From: Bacteriovorax stolpii
GTDB taxonomy: Bacteria; Bdellovibrionota; Bacteriovoracia; Bacteriovoracales; Bacteriovoracaceae
DNA length: 12,510 nucleotides
Reading direction: 5' to 3'
Assembly (NCBI GenBank): GCA_945890905.1
Contig: CAMDDI010000087.1
Span: 1 to 12,510 of the forward strand
A program made the translations under genes and the position numbers. Numbering within the stretch: the stretch's first letter is position 1; each line of letters opens with the position of its first letter. Under the pieces are notes generated by a model. The model did no database searches. It saw only the letters and a list, made by a program, of their open reading frames with translations, and was not told where the DNA came from. Shown one piece after another: positions 1 through 7,101 of this stretch.

Positions 1-393
1 ACTTTGAAGAGATTTTTTTCCTTTGGGTTCAATATTAGGTAGGGCCAACTCTTCTCCGAGAATGCGGGCGAGTTCCTCTAGAGAGAGCTCAACATCAAGC
101 TCCTTATTCCCTTCACCCTCTCCGGCTTCGCCTTGACCAGGTTGACCATTGGGATCTGACTGCCCATCCACTGGATCTCCCGACTGGCCTTGACCTTGTC
201 CCATACCACCCTGAGATTTATCTCCGAATCGGAAACGAGGAATGTCGATACTTGGCATCGGTACAGTAAACTTCTCATTCCCTTTGGGAATGATCTGGTT
301 ACCTTGAGAGACATATTTCCGCAGGTTGTCTCGGATTTTACCCTTAACAATCTTGCGGAATCTGGCGTGATCTCGTTTAATCGGATGATCCAC
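1..393 (-). CDS. yeaH: YeaH/YhbH family (DUF444) protein, N-terminal 131 codons, runs off left edge
   Basis: This is the partner gene of prkA, found next to it in many bacteria (yeaG-yeaH in E. coli; yhbH is the Bacillus form). Its biochemical role is not firmly known; it is linked to starvation, stress and sporulation, and the C-terminal half of the family resembles a von Willebrand A fold. The reading frame opens with MDHPIKRDHARFRKIVKGKI, the basic start typical of the family. A segment near residues 50-60 (PMPSIDIPRFRFGDK) follows, then a Gly/Gln/Asp-rich linker at about 61-95. The last visible part, LSLEELARILGEELALPNIEPK, matches the family's conserved 'EDLALPNL' block. GTG at 393 is chosen because TAG lies in frame four codons upstream and AGGGG sits six bases before it, overlapping the prkA stop. 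The gap to prkA is 9 nt, so the two are co-transcribed. The C-terminal part lies outside the window. Confidence 0.9.
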   Translation of the reverse strand, partial: MDHPIKRDHARFRKIVKGKIRDNLRKYVSQGNQIIPKGNEKFTVPMPSIDIPRFRFGDKSQGGMGQGQGQSGDPVDGQSDPNGQPGQGEAGEGEGNKELDVELSLEELARILGEELALPNIEPKGKKSLQS

Positions 394-402
394 TTTAAAC
401 CC

Positions 403-2466
403 CTATGACTTAATCGAGTCACCTTTAGCAAAAATACTGGCCACAAAATTAAGCGCATCAGTTGCACAGATATCACAGTAACCAAAATTCTTAATGAGGC
501 GGCTCTTCACCACTTCAATCTTCTCTTGAGTCTGCTTATCTACAACGTTTGAAATAATCGTTGTGAGTTTGATGGTATCACGCTGATCTTCGAACAATTT
601 AAGTTCTAAAGCACGGTGAAGACGCTCATTCATTTTGTAATCGAATTGTTTCCCTTCAATCGCAAGAGCACCGATATAGTTCATTAGTTCACGGCGGAAA
701 TCATCTTTGCGAGACTCAGGAATATCAATTTTCTCTTCAATTGATCGCATGAAGCGCTCATCGGCTTCTTCTAACTTATTAGAATATTTATTGCGAATTT
801 TTTCTTTCTGAGTATAGGCCTTAACGTTATCGACATAATTGGCACACAAAGTTTGAATCGCAGACTCATCTACAGAGATCGCTTTTTGAACGTCATTTTT
901 GACGATATCTTCGTACTCTTGACGGCATACTGCGAGCATTTCACGGTATTGATCAAGCTGATCTGGAGAATTTACCAAAGCGTGATGTTTCAAGCCACTT
1001 TCAAGTTCATTGAACACCATGAATGGATTTAAACATCCTACGTGACCATTCTTCACCAGCGCGTTTGAAATTTTATCTTGAATGTAACGAGGAGAAATCC
1101 CCTCGAGACCTTCACGAACTGCTTCTTTGCGAAGTTCTTTGACGTTGTCTTCGTTATAACCAGGAAGTGTTTTTCCGTTATAGAGCTTGAGCTTTTGGAG
1201 CTTAGTTAGATCTGACTTCTTTGGCTCTTCCAGACGGGTGAGAATGGCCCAAGTCGATGCCATCTCAATTGTGTGTGGAGCAATGTGAATGTTAGGAATT
1301 GTCTCTTTGTTATAATCTTTGCGATAGATTCGAGCTTCTTGATCGAGGCGCGTAATATACGGCACATCGATTTTCACTGTTCTATCACGGAGAGCTTCCA
1401 TGAATTCGTTACTCTGAAGTTTTCTGTACTCGGGTTCGTTGGTGTGACCCAAGATTACTAAATCAATGTGAGTCTGAGCAAATTTTTTGGGCTTGATAGA
1501 CTGCTCTTGTGAAGCACCGAGAAGATCGTATAAGAAAGCTACGTCGAGTTTTAACATCTCGATAAATTCGACGATCCCGCGGTTAGCGATGTTAAATTCA
1601 CCATCGAAGTTAAAGGCACGTGGATCTGAGTCAGATCCATAGATAGCAATTTTACGGTAGTTAATATCACCCGTTAATTCAGTTGAATCTTGGTTCTTCT
1701 CATCTTTTGGCTGGAATGTACCAATACCACGGCGGTCTTTTTCAGAGAGGATAAGACGCTTCACACGCAAGTGCTTCATTACCTTATTCCAATCACCATC
1801 GTATTTGAGCATGAACTCATTCAAGATAAAGCGGCAAGCGGGATTCACTTCACCTTTAATTTTAACTTTATAAGGAGACTTATTCACCTTTGCCAATTCT
1901 GCTAAGAACTTTTCTCTCACTTCAGGCGGGAGAAGTTTGAGAGGCTCTTCATGCATCGGGCTGGCGAAAACTTTCTGACCACCAAGGATAGCAGACCCCT
2001 CTTCATCAATCCATTCGTAAGTATAAAGGGCACCTTCATCAGTGCGTGAATAATGCTCAAGACCTTTTTTAAGCAGGCGCGATACTGACGATTTTGCTGA
2101 ACCTACTGGACCGTGAAGCAGAAGAACCCTCTTCTCAGTACCGTAGCCAAGAGCTGCAGACTGGAAGAAGTTTACCATTTTCATGAGGTGAACATCTATT
2201 CCGAAGATCGCATCTTTTCCATTTTCAATAGGATCATCAAAGAAGTGATAGCGGGTCACATCTTTTTTATACTCAGTATACTGAGAAGTTCCGTAACTAA
2301 TGATCATGTCATAAATTCGTTGGAATGAATTGCGTGCGATTTTGGGATTTTTCATCACTAAATCTACATACGCTTGAAAATCTCCCTGCCAATGAAGGTG
2401 AGAAAAATCTTTCGGATTGTAGTGTTGCGAGATGAAAGACTGAATATCAAAATTCGAGTTGGCCAT
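403..2466 (-). CDS. prkA: PrkA family AAA+ protein (serine protein kinase PrkA / YeaG)
   Basis: 687 residues, slightly longer than E. coli YeaG (about 644). Members were first called serine protein kinases; later work on the Bacillus protein argues for ATP-dependent protease activity, so the biochemical role is debated. The N-terminal AAA+ module has a P-loop GPVGSAKS at 119-126, where alanine replaces the usual glycine before the lysine. SRTDEGALYTYEW follows at 140-152. FDGEFNIANRGIVEFIEMLK (288-307), the family signature, covers the Walker B/ATPase core. A sensor-1-like strand DLVILGHTNEPEY ends near 347, and EALRDRTVKIDVPY (357-370) carries the likely arginine finger. The C-terminal half (about 400-687) is charged and helical, as in the family. 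The start ATG is preceded by GAGAGGA seven bases upstream. It is first in an operon with the yeaH-type gene and is divergent from a PP2C phosphatase. The protein is cytoplasmic, and nothing in the frame looks broken. Confidence 0.96.
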   Translation of the reverse strand: MANSNFDIQSFISQHYNPKDFSHLHWQGDFQAYVDLVMKNPKIARNSFQRIYDMIISYGTSQYTEYKKDVTRYHFFDDPIENGKDAIFGIDVHLMKMVNFFQSAALGYGTEKRVLLLHGPVGSAKSSVSRLLKKGLEHYSRTDEGALYTYEWIDEEGSAILGGQKVFASPMHEEPLKLLPPEVREKFLAELAKVNKSPYKVKIKGEVNPACRFILNEFMLKYDGDWNKVMKHLRVKRLILSEKDRRGIGTFQPKDEKNQDSTELTGDINYRKIAIYGSDSDPRAFNFDGEFNIANRGIVEFIEMLKLDVAFLYDLLGASQEQSIKPKKFAQTHIDLVILGHTNEPEYRKLQSNEFMEALRDRTVKIDVPYITRLDQEARIYRKDYNKETIPNIHIAPHTIEMASTWAILTRLEEPKKSDLTKLQKLKLYNGKTLPGYNEDNVKELRKEAVREGLEGISPRYIQDKISNALVKNGHVGCLNPFMVFNELESGLKHHALVNSPDQLDQYREMLAVCRQEYEDIVKNDVQKAISVDESAIQTLCANYVDNVKAYTQKEKIRNKYSNKLEEADERFMRSIEEKIDIPESRKDDFRRELMNYIGALAIEGKQFDYKMNERLHRALELKLFEDQRDTIKLTTIISNVVDKQTQEKIEVVKSRLIKNFGYCDICATDALNFVASIFAKGDSIKS

Positions 2467-2503
2467 TGGATCCTCTCTTACAAAAGTGCTAAGCCCTTAA
2501 TTT

Positions 2504-2509
2504 ATTGTA
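2504..2509 (-). promoter_or_regulatory. possible -10 element for prkA (TACAAT)
   Basis: On the minus strand TACAAT lies about 38 nt before the prkA start, matching TATAAT at five of six positions. No convincing -35 element sits 16-18 bp upstream; that stretch reads GGAGGAGTTAACC. Transcription may therefore depend on an activator or an alternative sigma factor. This is a weak call from sequence alone. Confidence 0.25.
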
Positions 2510-2564
2510 CTCTCAAAGGTTAACTCCTCCTAACAATTCTGCCAATAAGGCAAAAGTCACTCTT

Positions 2565-2590
2565 TCAACCGAGCAATTAAGTCGGGTTGA
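2565..2590. repeat. inverted repeat TCAACC-N14-GGTTGA upstream of the PP2C promoter
   Basis: Two perfect 6-bp arms (2565-2570 and 2585-2590) are separated by 14 bp. The right arm ends 8 bp before the proposed -35 of the phosphatase promoter. The spacing between arm centres is about two helical turns, as for many dimeric regulators. The arms are short, so chance occurrence cannot be excluded. Confidence 0.3.
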
Positions 2591-2598
2591 TATTTGTT

Positions 2599-2626
2599 TT
2601 GACTAAAATCTGGTTCAACTTATCAT
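2599..2626 (+). promoter_or_regulatory. sigma70-type promoter for the PP2C phosphatase gene
   Basis: TTGACT (2599-2604) and TATCAT (2621-2626) are separated by 16 bp, each matching the sigma70 consensus at five of six positions. Predicted transcription start is near 2633. This leaves about 22 nt of leader before ATG at 2655 and only about 10 nt before the alternative TTG at 2643, which supports the ATG start. Confidence 0.6.
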
Positions 2627-2654
2627 AAGAAGAAAGAATACTTTGAAGGATCGT

Positions 2655-3401
2655 ATGGCCATCCTCTGTGCCGGTGCCTCAGACATCGGACGCAAACGAA
2701 AAACTAACCAGGATTCAATCTGCTTGAATCATGAACGTCATTTTTATGCCGTTGCTGATGGCATGGGTGGACATAATGGTGGAGATATTGCTTCTCAACT
2801 CTCTGTGAAAGTGATGCCAGAATATTTTCAATCTCATTCTTCTCAAGAACCTATTGGCTTTATGAAAGGCATGATTCAGGAAATTAACCGCGCCATTTTA
2901 GAAAAGGCAACTGAGAGCCCAGAACTCCACGGAATGGGCACAACTGTTTCTGCTATTTTCTTTAGTGGCCCTCAGTTGGTGATTGGAAACGTCGGTGATT
3001 CCAGAGTCTACATGATTAACAATAATCATATTTATCAACTCACTCGTGATCACTCTTTTGTTCAAGAAAAACTCAATATGGGAATTTACACTCGTGAAGA
3101 GGCCGTAAAGGATCCTCAGAAGAACGTACTCGTTCGTTCCGTAGGTTTTGAAGCTGATATTCAAGTTGATGTTTTTAATTATCGAATTTGCAAGAATGAT
3201 ATTTTCCTCATCTGTTCTGACGGATTGCATGGCAAAGTCAGTGATGGAGATATACTTTATTTAGTAAAGCAGCATCTCTCAGATCCTGCTCACTCTACTC
3301 AGGAACAAATTCAGCAGACAGTGAACGCTCTTATCGATCAGGCCAATGAAAATGGCGGCCAAGATAATATTTCTGTTATAGTGGCACTCGCCCAGGCCTA
3401 A
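2655..3401 (+). CDS. PP2C-family Ser/Thr protein phosphatase (PrpC/Stp type)
   Basis: 248 residues, the usual size of a stand-alone bacterial PP2C. It removes phosphate from Ser/Thr residues using two divalent metal ions and acts in the cytoplasm. All landmark motifs are present in order: SDIGRKRKTNQDS (9-21, D20), YAVADGMGGHNGGD (31-44, D35), GMGTTVSA (93-100), IGNVGDSRVY (110-119, D115), LTRDHSFV (129-136), RSVG (161-164), ICSDGL (186-191, D189) and GGQDNISV (234-241, D237). The metal-binding aspartates are intact, so an active enzyme is expected. There is no signal peptide or membrane segment. ATG at 2655 is chosen because AAGGA lies four bases upstream and the N-terminus then fits the family; a TTG at 2643 would add four residues. 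It is divergent from prkA, and no PASTA/Hanks kinase is visible here. Its substrate is unknown; an antagonistic link to PrkA is only a hypothesis. Confidence 0.93.
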   Translation: MAILCAGASDIGRKRKTNQDSICLNHERHFYAVADGMGGHNGGDIASQLSVKVMPEYFQSHSSQEPIGFMKGMIQEINRAILEKATESPELHGMGTTVSAIFFSGPQLVIGNVGDSRVYMINNNHIYQLTRDHSFVQEKLNMGIYTREEAVKDPQKNVLVRSVGFEADIQVDVFNYRICKNDIFLICSDGLHGKVSDGDILYLVKQHLSDPAHSTQEQIQQTVNALIDQANENGGQDNISVIVALAQA

Positions 3402-3433
3402 ACTTTACTCACTGCAAACTCAATATTTTCAAC

Positions 3434-3462
3434 CTTTTGTGTTCCCAAAAGTCTAGCTTTTG
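3434..3462 (+). repeat. CTTTTG / CAAAAG / CTTTTG: two mutually exclusive short hairpins
   Basis: Between the phosphatase gene and the M23 gene, CTTTTG (3434-3439), CAAAAG (3446-3451) and CTTTTG (3457-3462) alternate with loops of 6 and 5 nt. The middle arm can pair with either outer arm. The stems are short and AT-rich, so an RNA structure would be weak, and there is no following T-run typical of an intrinsic terminator. It could be a degenerate terminator, a DNA-binding site or chance. Confidence 0.3.
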
Positions 3463-3470
3463 CTTAAAAT
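3461..3470 (+). promoter_or_regulatory. possible extended -10 (TGCTTAAAAT) just before the M23 gene
   Basis: A TGn motif is followed by TTAAAA/TAAAAT immediately upstream of the M23 peptidase start. No clear -35 exists 17 bp earlier (GTGTTC). If used, transcription would begin at or within a few bases of ATG 3478, giving a leaderless or near-leaderless message, which would explain the lack of a ribosome binding site. Low confidence. Confidence 0.25.
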
Positions 3471-3477
3471 ATCTAGC

Positions 3478-4536
3478 ATGGATAAGTACTACACCGTCAT
3501 GGTCGTCCCCGAAAAACAAAAAGGGGTAAGGACCTACCGCATTCCCACTGTTTTATTTAAATCGTTAGCATTTCTAACTGTCATGCTTTTCATGTTGATT
3601 GGTGTACTTGCCTATGACTATTGGAAAATCCTTCAGCAAGTTTATGAGAACAAACATCTCTCCATTGAAAACCGCCAACTCAAAGAGCAGATACAACTCT
3701 TCCAAATGAAAATGAATTCTCTATCGGATGATCTTCGTCGTATCAATACGTTTGAAAAAAAATTGCGTGTCATCACTGGTCTTGAGGACGTGAGTGCTAA
3801 AGGCCCATTATATAAACCTGACGAGGAAGAAGAAAAAGAATCTTTTACACTTGAAGATCTCAACAGTTCTTTAGATTTTAAAATCGATACGGAAATTGAA
3901 GATCAACCTAAATTCAAAGAACTCAAATCTCTCTACGACAAAAAGATCGCCGCCAATCTTGGACTTGAGCGCAGCTATCTTTTAACCAAGCAGTGGTCTG
4001 ATCTTGCCCGACGCAGTTTTGCCCTTTCAAACGATTACGCTAAATTTGATTATAAATACGCACAGATTAAAGATGTGGTTTCTGCAATTGAAGGAAATAT
4101 TCATGCTCTAGATGAATTTCTCCTCGATAAAGAATCATTTCTCAATTCAACTCCCACAATTCTTCCAGCTGATGGATGGATCACCAGCTATTTTGGACAG
4201 CGTATCTCCCCTTACCTCGGTAAACTCAAAATGCACGAAGGTCTTGATGTGGGTGCACCTTACGGAACTAAAGTGAATGCACCGGCAGACGGCATGGTGA
4301 CCTTTTCTGGTGAGAAAGCTGGGTTTGGTAAATTTGTTCAAGTTGATCACGGTTACGGCATTGAAACAATCTATGCCCACAACCAAAGTCTACACGTTAA
4401 ACCTGGTCAGAAAGTGAAGCGTGGTGCTCTTCTCGCAGCGGTGGGAAACACTGGTCACTCTACGGGTCCCCATTTACATTATGAAGTTCGGGTCAACGGC
4501 ATTGCTGTAGACCCTCTATATTTTATCCTTGAGTAG
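3478..4536 (+). CDS. Membrane-anchored M23 (LytM-type) murein endopeptidase
   Basis: 352 residues. It is expected to cut peptide cross-links in peptidoglycan from the periplasmic side of the inner membrane. A short cytoplasmic start (MDKYYTVMVVPEKQKGVRTY) is followed by one membrane helix at about 27-46. A coiled-coil stretch follows at 48-100, then an acidic patch (DEEEEKE, 115-121) and more helix to about 220. The LytM domain spans about 232-348. Zinc ligands and catalytic histidines are complete: H253 and D257 in HEGLD, H301 in YAH, and H332/H334 in GPHLHYEV. The enzyme should therefore be active, unlike degenerate EnvC-type activators. ATG at 3478 is chosen on N-terminal fit; TTG at 3460 adds six residues, and neither has a good ribosome binding site. 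It ends 15 nt before secA, an arrangement also known in other deltaproteobacterial-type genomes. Confidence 0.93.
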   Translation: MDKYYTVMVVPEKQKGVRTYRIPTVLFKSLAFLTVMLFMLIGVLAYDYWKILQQVYENKHLSIENRQLKEQIQLFQMKMNSLSDDLRRINTFEKKLRVITGLEDVSAKGPLYKPDEEEEKESFTLEDLNSSLDFKIDTEIEDQPKFKELKSLYDKKIAANLGLERSYLLTKQWSDLARRSFALSNDYAKFDYKYAQIKDVVSAIEGNIHALDEFLLDKESFLNSTPTILPADGWITSYFGQRISPYLGKLKMHEGLDVGAPYGTKVNAPADGMVTFSGEKAGFGKFVQVDHGYGIETIYAHNQSLHVKPGQKVKRGALLAAVGNTGHSTGPHLHYEVRVNGIAVDPLYFILE

Positions 4537-4551
4537 AAAAAGGTTTTTACT

Positions 4552-7101
4552 ATGTTAGATTCCATGATGAGAAAAATTTTCGGTACAAAGCAAGACCGCG
4601 ACATGCGTGCTCTTCGTCCGATACTAGATCAGGTGAATGCGCTTGAATCAAAATACAAGGCCATGTCCGATGAGCAACTCCAGGCCCAAACTCCGGCTTT
4701 GCGAAAACTCTTGGCAGAAGGTAAAACTGTAAATGATATTTTGCCTGAAGCATTTGCAGTAGTGCGTGAAGCTTCACGTCGTGTAATGAACATGCGCCAC
4801 TTTGATGTTCAGATTATGGGTGGAGTGGTTCTGCATCAAGGAAAAATCTCTGAGATGAAAACCGGGGAAGGTAAAACTCTAACTGCTACCCTAGCTCTTT
4901 ATTTGAATGCTCTCTCAAGTAAAGGTGCCCACCTTGTTACGGTGAATGATTACCTTGCTCAACGTGACTCCCATGAAATGGGCAAGCTCTATACATGGTT
5001 GGGTCTCACCGTTGGCTGTATTGTTTCCAATATGGAAGATGATGAAAGAAAAGCGGCTTACGTGGCCGACATCACATACGGAACAAATAACGAATTCGCG
5101 TTTGATTATCTTCGCGACAACATGAAATTTGATCTGGTGGATTACGTTCAACGTGAACATCACTTTTGTATCGTAGATGAAGTCGATTCAATTCTCATCG
5201 ATGAGGCCCGAACTCCCCTTTTAATTTCTGGTCCTTCCGAAGGTGATACTCGTCTGTATGGTGTGGTTAATAAGGTGATTCCTCAATTAGAAAAAGATAA
5301 GCACTACACAGTTGATGAGAAGGCCAAATCATCAGTTCTCACTGAAGATGGTATTATCCGCATTCAAGAGCTTATGAATGTGGGAAATCTCTATGACGTT
5401 CGCAACATTGAAGTTCTCCACCACGTGCAACAGTCACTTCGTGCGCACACTCTCTTTCATCATGACGTTGATTACGTTGTCCGGGATGGAAAAGTTATCA
5501 TCGTAGATGAATTCACTGGGCGAATGAAAGATGGCTCCCGCTGGTCTGATGGTCTACATCAAGCGGTTGAGGCCAAAGAAGGTGTGGACGTAAAATCTGA
5601 AAACCAAACTCTTGCTAGCATCACGTTTCAAAACTACTTCCGCCTCTATTCAAAACTTTCAGGTATGACTGGAACTGCAGATACAGAAGCCGAAGAGTTT
5701 ATGAAAATTTATAACCTAGAAGTCGTAGTAGTTCCTACTAACCTTCCCATGGTACGTGAAGATATGGCCGATGTAGTGTACGCCACCCGCAGGGCCAAAT
5801 ATGAAGCTGTCTCTCTATTAATTGAAGAGTGCCACAAAAAAGGTCAGCCAGTTCTAGTGGGGACAATTTCTATTGAGTCTTCAGAACTCTTGGCGAATTT
5901 CTTAACTTCTAAAGGCATAAAGCATGAGGTTTTGAACGCTAAAAATCACGCCCGTGAAGCTGAAATTGTTGCCAACGCCGGTCAGCGCGGTGGAGTGACC
6001 ATTGCAACCAACATGGCCGGTCGAGGAACTGATATTAAACTCACTGAAGAAACCAAGAAGCTTGGTGGACTCTTTATCATTGGTACTGAAAGACATGAAT
6101 CCCGTCGTATCGATAACCAACTTCGTGGTCGTTCAGGTCGTCAAGGAGATCCAGGTAAATCGAAATTCTTCCTCTCACTTGAAGATGATCTTATGCGAAT
6201 TTTTGGTTCAGATAGAATCAAAGGCATCATGGTTAAACTTGGGATGAAAGAAGATGAGCCTATTGAGCACGCCATGATTTCAAACGCCATCGCTAAGGCC
6301 CAAAAGAAAGTTGAGACACATAACTTTGATATCAGAAAGCATCTCTTAGATTTTGATAACGTGATGAATGAGCAACGTAAAGTCATTTACAAAATCCGAC
6401 GTGATATTCTCAATGATGAAGCCAATTTAGACCTCATCAATGACTTTTTTGAAGAAGTTGCGTTCAACTTGGCAGAAGAATTTAAGCCTGAGAAGAAGGC
6501 AACTCTCAAAGACTACCGTTGGGAAGATATCAACGCCACTCTCCGTACCCTCTTCAATACAGATGATATTTTTAGTGCTGAAGAGTGTTCTAAAAAATAC
6601 AATGCCGACTTGGCCGATTACATTAAGGCCAAAGGACTCGAGTCCTTAAAGCAAAAATTTGATGGATTTGATCCTGAACAAGTAAAATTCACTTTCCGAG
6701 AAGTTCTCTTGGCGACTTTTGATAAATCTTGGAAGGATCACCTCCTGGCCATGGATCATCTGAAGGAAGGGATTAATCTGCGCTCTTACGGGCAGAAAGA
6801 TCCTTTGGTTGAATACAAACGTGAAGCATTTGTTATTTATGAGGCCATGAAATATTCAATTAAGCGTGAAGTGGTGGAGAGAGTTTCTCACATCAAGCTT
6901 CTCACCAAAGAAGAAATCGAGGCCATTCATCGTCAACAAGATGAGATGCTCGAAGCTCAGCTTCGTGCTCACCAAGAGTCTGAGCAAGCTAAGAATGTAG
7001 CTGAAGAGAAGAAAATCATCCGCGCGAGTGTTAAAGTAGGCCGAAATGATCCTTGTCCATGTGGATCGGGTAAAAAATTCAAAGCTTGTCACGGAGCCTA
7101 A
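4552..7101 (+). CDS. secA: SecA preprotein translocase ATPase
   Basis: 849 residues, full length (E. coli about 901). SecA drives unfolded preproteins through SecYEG using ATP and is essential. The order of domains is complete. NBD1 has the Walker A MKTGEGKT (102-109) and DEVD box (209-212) followed by SILIDEARTPL. The preprotein cross-linking region follows at about 225-370. KLSGMTGTADTEAEEF starts near 368. NBD2 has TNMAGRGTDIKL (487-498) and IDNQLRGRSGRQGD (520-533). The helical scaffold and wing regions include FDNVMNEQRKVIY (601-613) and SWKDHLLAMDHLKEGINLR near 725-743. The C-terminal zinc motif is C835-x-C837-x8-C846-H847, which binds SecB and phospholipids in known SecAs. ATG 4552 has AAAAAGG nine bases upstream. 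The gene is second in the M23-secA operon, and its stop codon shares one base with the next start (TAATG). No SecM-type regulator is present. Confidence 0.99.
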   Translation: MLDSMMRKIFGTKQDRDMRALRPILDQVNALESKYKAMSDEQLQAQTPALRKLLAEGKTVNDILPEAFAVVREASRRVMNMRHFDVQIMGGVVLHQGKISEMKTGEGKTLTATLALYLNALSSKGAHLVTVNDYLAQRDSHEMGKLYTWLGLTVGCIVSNMEDDERKAAYVADITYGTNNEFAFDYLRDNMKFDLVDYVQREHHFCIVDEVDSILIDEARTPLLISGPSEGDTRLYGVVNKVIPQLEKDKHYTVDEKAKSSVLTEDGIIRIQELMNVGNLYDVRNIEVLHHVQQSLRAHTLFHHDVDYVVRDGKVIIVDEFTGRMKDGSRWSDGLHQAVEAKEGVDVKSENQTLASITFQNYFRLYSKLSGMTGTADTEAEEFMKIYNLEVVVVPTNLPMVREDMADVVYATRRAKYEAVSLLIEECHKKGQPVLVGTISIESSELLANFLTSKGIKHEVLNAKNHAREAEIVANAGQRGGVTIATNMAGRGTDIKLTEETKKLGGLFIIGTERHESRRIDNQLRGRSGRQGDPGKSKFFLSLEDDLMRIFGSDRIKGIMVKLGMKEDEPIEHAMISNAIAKAQKKVETHNFDIRKHLLDFDNVMNEQRKVIYKIRRDILNDEANLDLINDFFEEVAFNLAEEFKPEKKATLKDYRWEDINATLRTLFNTDDIFSAEECSKKYNADLADYIKAKGLESLKQKFDGFDPEQVKFTFREVLLATFDKSWKDHLLAMDHLKEGINLRSYGQKDPLVEYKREAFVIYEAMKYSIKREVVERVSHIKLLTKEEIEAIHRQQDEMLEAQLRAHQESEQAKNVAEEKKIIRASVKVGRNDPCPCGSGKKFKACHGA

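Noticed and set aside
78..485. 135-codon open frame on the minus strand at the left edge
   Set aside because: It overlaps the end of prkA and the DUF444 gene in another frame, has no family resemblance, and the DUF444 frame is clearly the real one.
2272..2285. 14-bp palindrome CTCAGTATACTGAG inside prkA
   Set aside because: Roughly one such palindrome is expected by chance in 12.5 kb, and it lies in clearly coding sequence (codons for S-Q-Y-T-E).
2519..2533. AGGAGGAG on the minus strand in the prkA leader, as the ribosome binding site of a leader peptide
   Set aside because: The only start after it (TTG) gives a four-codon frame, and no attenuator-type structure follows.
2643..2654. TTG start for the phosphatase
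   Set aside because: It would lie about 10 nt from the predicted transcription start, while ATG 2655 has AAGGA just upstream and fits the family N-terminus.
7086..7100. TTG start for the YbjQ-like gene
   Set aside because: ATG 7101 with GGAG upstream and the common TAATG stop-start junction is the better choice.
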